Under the pieces are notes generated by a model. It saw only the letters and a list, made by a program, of their open reading frames with translations. It had not been told where the DNA came from and searched no databases. Positions 59,608-64,000 of a stretch of DNA of 64,000 nt are shown here, one piece after another. This DNA is from CADEEL01 sp050246475 (GTDB lineage: Bacteria; Pseudomonadota; Alphaproteobacteria; Caulobacterales; Aquidulcibacteraceae), in NCBI GenBank assembly GCA_050246475.1, contig JBFWVZ010000002.1, positions 1 through 64,000 of the forward strand. Reading direction: 5' to 3'. The translations under genes and the position numbers were made by a program. Position 1 is the first letter of the stretch. Every line of letters starts with the position of its first letter.

Positions 59608-60879
59608 ATGGACCATCACGCCCAGCGCCCGGCACGCGGCGCGGAGCTGCGCCTCTATTACCTTCTGGTCGGCCTCTACTTCTTCACGTTCGGCGTCCAG
59701 ATCGTTTTGTTTCCGAGCCTTGTTGCGTTTTCGCTCGGGGCCGATCCCGAACTGGTCGGCGTGGCGCAGATGGCGATCTCAGCGCCGATGTTCGTGTTTC
59801 TGCTGTTTGGCGGCGCGCTTGCGGAGCGGGCCAAAGCGGGGCCGACGCTCGGCCTGCTGCAGGCGATGCTCGCCGCGCCAATGCTCGCGCTCGCCTGGAT
59901 CGTGGCGATCGGCGCGGTCACCTATTCCATCCTCATCGTCTATGCGGTGCTTGTCGGCACGATCGCGGCCTTCATGCTGCCGGTGCGGGATTCCGCGCTC
60001 AACGGCGTCGTGGAGCGCGATCTGGCGCGCGGGCGCAGCGTGAGCCTATCGCGCGCCGCGGCGACGACCGCGGCCGTGCAGATCGGCGCGCAGATTCTCG
60101 GCATCCTGCTCGCGCGCATGGCGGGCAACCATCCCGCGCCGTTCCTCATCGCCATGGCGGTTTCGCTGCTGATCGGCGCAGTGCTTTCATTGCGGTTGCA
60201 GGCGCCGCGCCCCGAGGGCCAGCGCGGGCGCTCCCTCATCAGTGCGTTCGGCGATATCTGGGACGGCCTCAAATATGCGTTCCGAAGCCCCGTGATGGGG
60301 CCGATGATCGGTTCGGCCGCCTATGTCGGCGTCTTCATGGTGGGCTCGTTTCAGGTGCTGTTTCCGCTCATCGTGCGCGACGCTTATGGCGGCACGCCCG
60401 CCGAGCAAGCGGGGCGGCTCGGCTTTCTCTTCGCGTGCTTCTGGGGCGCGTGCTTCGTTTCCGCGGCGATCCTCTCGCGCCTGCCGCCAATCAAGTTTCC
60501 CGGCCGCGCGCTCGTGCTCTCGCACCTCGTCGGCGCCTTCGCGCTCGCAAGCTTCGCCATCGACAAGCCGTTTTTGATGTTCGCGGCGATCGTCATTGTC
60601 TGGGGACTCGCGGGCGGCATCTCCATCTCATCGAGCCGCATGATCACGCAGGCGGCCGCGGAGCCGCGTTATCTAGGGCGCGTGCTTGCGGCCTATTCCA
60701 TGGGCTTCATGGGCGGCGCGCCGATCGGCTCGGTGATGGTGGGCTTCGCCTCCGCGGAACTCGGTTCGCACATGGCCGCGCTCGTGCCGGGCATCGGGCT
60801 TGCGCTCGCGATCGTCGCGCTCATCGCGTTCACGCCGATCTGGCGAGTCGAATCGACGGTGGCTGCGCCGCCTAGCTGA
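59608..60879 (+). CDS. MFS transporter
   Basis: The product is 423 residues with twelve predicted TM helices, in two six-helix halves joined by a loop (LQAPRPEGQRGRSLISAFGDIWDGLKYAFRS). GALAERAKAGP after TM2 is the motif A-like loop of the major facilitator family; the general plan is that of DHA3-type exporters. Substrate unknown. It overlaps the convergent crotonase gene by eight bases. Confidence 0.85.
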   Translation: MDHHAQRPARGAELRLYYLLVGLYFFTFGVQIVLFPSLVAFSLGADPELVGVAQMAISAPMFVFLLFGGALAERAKAGPTLGLLQAMLAAPMLALAWIVAIGAVTYSILIVYAVLVGTIAAFMLPVRDSALNGVVERDLARGRSVSLSRAAATTAAVQIGAQILGILLARMAGNHPAPFLIAMAVSLLIGAVLSLRLQAPRPEGQRGRSLISAFGDIWDGLKYAFRSPVMGPMIGSAAYVGVFMVGSFQVLFPLIVRDAYGGTPAEQAGRLGFLFACFWGACFVSAAILSRLPPIKFPGRALVLSHLVGAFALASFAIDKPFLMFAAIVIVWGLAGGISISSSRMITQAAAEPRYLGRVLAAYSMGFMGGAPIGSVMVGFASAELGSHMAALVPGIGLALAIVALIAFTPIWRVESTVAAPPS

Positions 60880-61759
60880 AGCGCCGCTCCTCCCACCAGG
60901 GCACGAAGCCCGGCATGTCGGCGGAGACCTTGTTCGGATAATTGGGCGTTCGCTTCTCCAGGAAGGACATCACGCCCTCGCGCGCATCGGCGCTCTTGCC
61001 GCGTTCGAAGATCGCGCGGCTATCCACCTTGTGCGCCTCCATCGGATGATCGGCGCCAAGCATGCGCCACATCATCTGCCGCGTCAGCGCGACCGACACC
61101 GGGGCCGTGTTCTCCACGATCTCCTTCGCCAGCGCCCGCGCGGCGGGCAAAAGCTCGTCCGGCTCATGGAGCGAACGCACGAGGCCCCTCTCATGCGCCT
61201 CCTGAGCGGGAAACACCTTGCCCGTGTAACACCAATCGAGCGCCGTCTGGATGCCAACCAAGCGCGGCAAGAACCAGGACGAGCACGCCTCCGGCACGAT
61301 GCCGCGGCGCGCGAACACAAAGCCGTAGCGCGCGTTCGTCGAGGCGAGGCGAATATCCATCGGCAGCTGCATCGTGGCGCCGACGCCGACCGCGGCGCCG
61401 TTGACCGCCGCGATGACGGGCTTCCTGCTTTCAAAGATGCGCAAGGTGAGCCGCCCGCCGCCGTCGCGCAGATAATCGAGGCTTTGCTTCTCGCCGCGAT
61501 CGGGACGGTCGTCGCGCGCTTCGTAATCGAAGGTCTTGGCGCCGGCAGAAAGATCGGCGCCGGCGCAGAATGCTTTGCCCGCGCCCGTCACGATGACCGC
61601 GCCCACGCCGTCGTCGCCGTCCGTCGCATCGAAGGCGGCGATCATGTCGAGCATCATCTGCCCGGTGAAGGCGTTCATTTTCTCGGGGCGATTGAGAGTC
61701 AGCGTCGCGATGCGATCCTCGACGTCCAGAAAGCAAGTCTCGAACTCTTTGCGCGCCAT
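60872..61759 (-). CDS. Enoyl-CoA hydratase/isomerase (crotonase) family protein
   Basis: A 295-residue crotonase: NRPEKMNAFTGQMM, GKAFCAGADLSAG, GAAVGVGATMQLPMDIRLA (oxyanion hole) and FARRGIVPEACSSWFLPRLVG. The glutamate in IVPEACSSW is at the position of the family catalytic acid. ATG 61759 has GGGAG seven bases upstream, while an ATG two codons earlier is too close to it. The gene is alone, so its acyl-CoA substrate cannot be inferred. Confidence 0.88.
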   Translation of the reverse strand: MARKEFETCFLDVEDRIATLTLNRPEKMNAFTGQMMLDMIAAFDATDGDDGVGAVIVTGAGKAFCAGADLSAGAKTFDYEARDDRPDRGEKQSLDYLRDGGGRLTLRIFESRKPVIAAVNGAAVGVGATMQLPMDIRLASTNARYGFVFARRGIVPEACSSWFLPRLVGIQTALDWCYTGKVFPAQEAHERGLVRSLHEPDELLPAARALAKEIVENTAPVSVALTRQMMWRMLGADHPMEAHKVDSRAIFERGKSADAREGVMSFLEKRTPNYPNKVSADMPGFVPWWEERRFS

Positions 61760-61784
61760 GATCATTCTCCCTTGCGCGCAAACA

Positions 61785-61824
61785 AAAGCCGCCTGCCCCA
61801 ACGTCGGTCAAGGCAGGCGGCTTT
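61785..61824 (-). terminator. Intrinsic terminator after the small secreted protein gene
   Basis: A perfect 13-bp stem (AAAGCCGCCTGCC with GGCAGGCGGCTTT), a 14-base loop and TTTTGTT on the minus strand. It lies 19 bases after the 61843 stop and directly before the crotonase start, so it insulates the two minus-strand genes. Confidence 0.85.
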
Positions 61825-61842
61825 GCTGAACTTCGCGAAGGA

Positions 61843-62292
61843 TTATTGCTGCGCGGGCGCCGGCTGCAGCGTGTTGCAGGGGTGATCGGCAGGCAGCGCC
61901 GCGGGCGGCTCTTGGCCGTTGCGGCGATTGTATTCCGTCACCTCGCCGAGCCATTGGCGGATGACCGTGCATTGACCGCGGACGCCGGCGTTGAATTCCT
62001 GCACGCGCGTCTCGGCGTGATTGCGCGCGGCGACCGAGGCGGCGGTCAATTCTTCCGCTTCCGCGCGGCGGCATGCGAGCACGGAATTGGTCTGCTCGCC
62101 CCACTCGGTGTAGGTGCGGTTGCCTTGCGTCATCGCGGATTCACGCGCGTTCGCGCCATCGGGCAGAGTCGGCGCGGCCGGGATCGCCGCGCAGCGCGAC
62201 GCCGGGACGGCGGCGGGCGCGGTCTGCTGGGCAACGGCCGGGGTAACGGCCAAGGCAAGCGCCGCGAGCGCGGCGCCGATCACCAATTTCAT
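61843..62292 (-). CDS. Small secreted protein of unknown function
   Basis: The product is 149 residues with a signal peptide (MKLVIGAALAALALAVTPAVA-Q). The mature helical protein has four cysteines (SRCAAIP, LACRRAE, GQCTVIR, HPCNTLQ), probably two disulphides. AGGAG is eight bases before ATG 62292. Family not recognised. Confidence 0.72.
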   Translation of the reverse strand: MKLVIGAALAALALAVTPAVAQQTAPAAVPASRCAAIPAAPTLPDGANARESAMTQGNRTYTEWGEQTNSVLACRRAEAEELTAASVAARNHAETRVQEFNAGVRGQCTVIRQWLGEVTEYNRRNGQEPPAALPADHPCNTLQPAPAQQ

Positions 62293-62421
62293 GTGGTTTG
62301 CTCCTAGAACCGGGCGGGGGGCTTCCCTCACGCCGCCGAAACCATGTCCCTCAACTTATGTCGCCGCCGAATATCGGCAAAAAGCGGACGGGACCAGGGC
62401 GAGGCTCAAAAAACCGGCGCG

Positions 62422-63015
62422 TCAATCCAGCGCAAAGGGCACGCGCATGCGATAGCGCGCCTCCACAGCAACGCCGTCGCGCGTGGCAGGAACCATGCGG
62501 TGATCCTGCGCGATGCGGAGCGCCGCGGCGCCAAATCCCTGACCAGCGGGTGTTTCGGACGCGATCGCGCAGCCGAGGCGCCCGTCCAGGCCGACGAGGC
62601 AATCGAGCTCCACAACCCCTTCCCGCCCAAGCTCAAGCGCGCGGCGCGGATAGTACCCGGCGAGGTTTGCTGGGCGCTCGATCCAGTCGGGGCGCGTAAT
62701 GACTGGCGCCGGAGGCGGCAGGTCGGGGCGCACTTCGGGGAGCAACCACGGGGTTTCACCCATGCGCTCATTGATCGGCGGAGGCTCAAACGGGGCCAGA
62801 ACTTGCGTGTCCCGGAGCGGCTCGCTCCGCTGAGGACGGCTGCGCTCCTCGGGCGGCGGCGGCGCGGGTGGATCTAAGAGCGTGAGCGGCGCGCCCGGCG
62901 GATCGGGGGTCAAATCCTCGATGATTGGAAGCCGCTGTCCCAGAGCGGCGATAGCAAGAAACCCGATCAGAAGGGCCGCGGAGGAAAGCGACAGAGCGCG
63001 CGTGCTGAGATGCAT
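62422..63015 (-). CDS. TonB-family energy transducer (second copy)
   Basis: The product is 197 residues: an N-terminal TM anchor, a Pro-rich periplasmic stretch and a C-terminal TonB domain (YYPRRALELGREGVVELDCLVGLDGRL, then GFGAAALRIAQDHRMVPA). It would couple proton-motive force to an outer-membrane receptor. The rigid Pro-rich part is shorter than in its neighbour. It lies downstream of the first TonB gene. Confidence 0.85.
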   Translation of the reverse strand: MHLSTRALSLSSAALLIGFLAIAALGQRLPIIEDLTPDPPGAPLTLLDPPAPPPPEERSRPQRSEPLRDTQVLAPFEPPPINERMGETPWLLPEVRPDLPPPAPVITRPDWIERPANLAGYYPRRALELGREGVVELDCLVGLDGRLGCAIASETPAGQGFGAAALRIAQDHRMVPATRDGVAVEARYRMRVPFALD

Positions 63016-63037
63016 TGCAATCTCCTCTCAATTGCAA
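63015..63037 (-). promoter_or_regulatory. Inverted repeat enclosing the ribosome site of the second tonB gene
   Basis: TTGCAAT and ATTGCAA form a perfect 7-bp dyad with a nine-base centre that contains the GAGAGGAG ribosome site; the ATG overlaps one arm. A protein operator or a translation-control hairpin are both possible. Confidence 0.4.
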
Positions 63038-63142
63038 ACGTGCGCCGAAATTTCCCCTAGGTCAACTGAAAGCCGGAATACACAAACTGCGAGGGCCCGG
63101 ACAACGCCCGCGGCCTTCGTTTCGTTTGCTTGTCGTCTCGTT

Positions 63143-63742
63143 CTATTCGAGGCGGAAATTGATCGGCACGCGCACGCGCCCGCCGTCTGTCGGGCGTCCG
63201 TCAGCGGTGGCGGGCGCCATGCGGAAGTGGCGCGAGATGCGCTGCGCGGCGTCGCCAAAGCCCCAGCCCGTCGGATCTTCAGAGGAGACCGAGCAGCTGA
63301 TGCGCCCGTCCGCGGCGACGACGCAATCGAGCACGACGCGGCCAGAGCGTTCGCGTTCGAGGGCGCGCTCGGGATAGTAGCGCGCGAAGTCCCGCGCGTT
63401 GGGGCGTTCGAGCCACGTGGGGTTCGTGATGACCGCGGGCGCGGGCGGCGCGGGCGGCGGCGGCGGCGTCAGCGTCACCGGGATTTCGGTGGGCGTGGGC
63501 GGCGCGTCGAGGTTCGGCTGCAGCACTTCCATCATCGGCGGCGGCGGCGGCGGGGGCCTATCCGGCGGCGGCGGGGGCGGAGGCGGCGGCGGCTTTTCCT
63601 TCTCCTCGATCTCGACCTTGATCGCCTCTTGGTCCTCAAAGAGATCGGTGATCGCGCTGAAGCGCTGCGTCACGGCCAGATACACGATCCCGATGCAGAT
63701 CGTGGCGGCCAGCCCCATGGAGATCAGTCGAAGGCGAACCAT
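63143..63742 (-). CDS. tonB: TonB-family energy transducer (first copy)
   Basis: The product is 199 residues with an N-terminal TM helix (ISMGLAATICIGIVYLAV), an acidic/lysine segment, long polyproline runs (about residues 51-70) that span the periplasm, and a TonB C-terminal domain (YYPERALERERSGRVVLDCVVAADGRI). It lies ten bases downstream of the exbD-like gene. Confidence 0.9.
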   Translation of the reverse strand: MVRLRLISMGLAATICIGIVYLAVTQRFSAITDLFEDQEAIKVEIEEKEKPPPPPPPPPPDRPPPPPPPMMEVLQPNLDAPPTPTEIPVTLTPPPPPAPPAPAVITNPTWLERPNARDFARYYPERALERERSGRVVLDCVVAADGRISCSVSSEDPTGWGFGDAAQRISRHFRMAPATADGRPTDGGRVRVPINFRLE

Positions 63743-63751
63743 TATCGATCC

Positions 63752-64000
63752 TTAGAGCTCGGCCCGCTCGGCGAAGATGCCGACTCTCGCGTACCCTTCT
63801 TCCTGCAACCGGCTCATCACGTTGATGACGTTGCCGTAGGCGGTGTTCTGATCCGCACGAATGAAGACACGCGCCTGCGCGTACATTTCCGTCGGCGGCA
63901 GCGCCCAATTGTTCAGGATCGCGCGCTCCAGCACCTTGTTGCCGAGCTGGTCAATCGTCGTCGGCTCACCGTCCACGGTGAGAGACAACACGCCATTCAC
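63752..64000 (-). CDS. exbD: ExbD/TolR-family biopolymer transport protein (C-terminal part)
   Basis: The right window edge cuts the gene; 82 C-terminal residues remain. LSLTVDGEPTTIDQLGNKVLERA and VFIRADQNTAYGNVINVMSRLQEEGYARVGIFAE are typical of the ExbD/TolR periplasmic domain. The N-terminal TM helix with its essential aspartate lies outside the window. With the two TonB genes behind it, ExbD rather than TolR is likely. Confidence 0.9.
   Translation of the reverse strand: MNGVLSLTVDGEPTTIDQLGNKVLERAILNNWALPPTEMYAQARVFIRADQNTAYGNVINVMSRLQEEGYARVGIFAERAEL

Noticed and set aside
63540..63600. GGC-rich repeat tract as a separate repeat element
   Set aside because: It is simply the coding DNA for the polyproline part of TonB.
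1..64000. tRNA, rRNA, CRISPR or insertion-sequence content
   Set aside because: Spacers are short and show no tRNA-like cloverleaf, regular repeats or transposase sequence; none can be supported.

Overview
The window is a GC-rich, densely packed stretch of alphaproteobacterial chromosome. The markers are a remnant of a Rhodobacter-type gene transfer agent (GTA), a MucR/Ros regulator, two PleC/DivJ-type histidine kinases, DUF2336, DUF1491 and DUF6456 proteins, a TorF-type porin, and the order ccmI-ccmE-ccmF-ccmH-degP-response regulator-kinase-glnE known from rhizobia and relatives. Together they suggest a Caulobacterales/Hyphomonadaceae-like organism; this is inferred from gene content only. 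I saw no rRNA, tRNA, CRISPR array or insertion sequence.

Layout. 1-5.4 kb: end of a HAD hydrolase, a TorF-type porin, a methyltransferase, a CHASE4-GGDEF-EAL c-di-GMP enzyme and a GNAT acetyltransferase with a clear terminator. 5.4-9.5 kb: a minus-strand acyl-CoA operon (two acyl-CoA dehydrogenases, a crotonase, a small membrane protein) with a secreted unknown. 9.6-15.5 kb: an unknown protein, aminopeptidase N and a PleC-like hybrid-free sensor kinase that starts at TTG. 15.5-17.5 kb: an ECF sigma module with a putative membrane anti-sigma partner, a Metal_resist/Spy-like protein and an EF-hand protein. 17.6-30.3 kb: a long minus-strand run of PepSY, FeuP/FeuQ-like two-component pair, cytochrome c maturation genes ccmIEFH, DegP protease, a second two-component pair and glnE.

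30.3-34.5 kb: a DnaJ-like protein, then the remains of a GTA cluster. A small gp1-like gene and the first three quarters of the large terminase are joined, out of frame, to the C-terminal half of the gp15 baseplate protein, so the intervening structural genes are gone. 34.8-50.9 kb: housekeeping genes (class A PBP, Uup-type ABC-F, RF3, SufE) mixed with a PAN-domain protein, a DUF2336 protein, a lone DUF262/DUF1524 protein, a TIR-like/Sel1 membrane protein, a compact DivJ/PleC-like kinase, secreted unknowns, and a DUF6456/DnaA-domain-IV/MucR cluster with repeated motifs in its control regions.

51.1-58.2 kb: a ten-gene, translationally coupled Mrp-like cation/proton antiporter operon in the order E-F-G-A'(DUF4040-like)-B-C-D-D-small-D. 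It has no full MrpA but three D-type subunits, and only the last keeps all the key TM ionisable residues. I regard this, with the GTA deletion, as the most interesting part. 58.3-64 kb: a second DUF2336 protein, an MFS transporter, a crotonase, a small secreted protein behind a strong terminator, and the start of a TonB system (two TonB-like proteins and ExbD, the last cut by the window edge).
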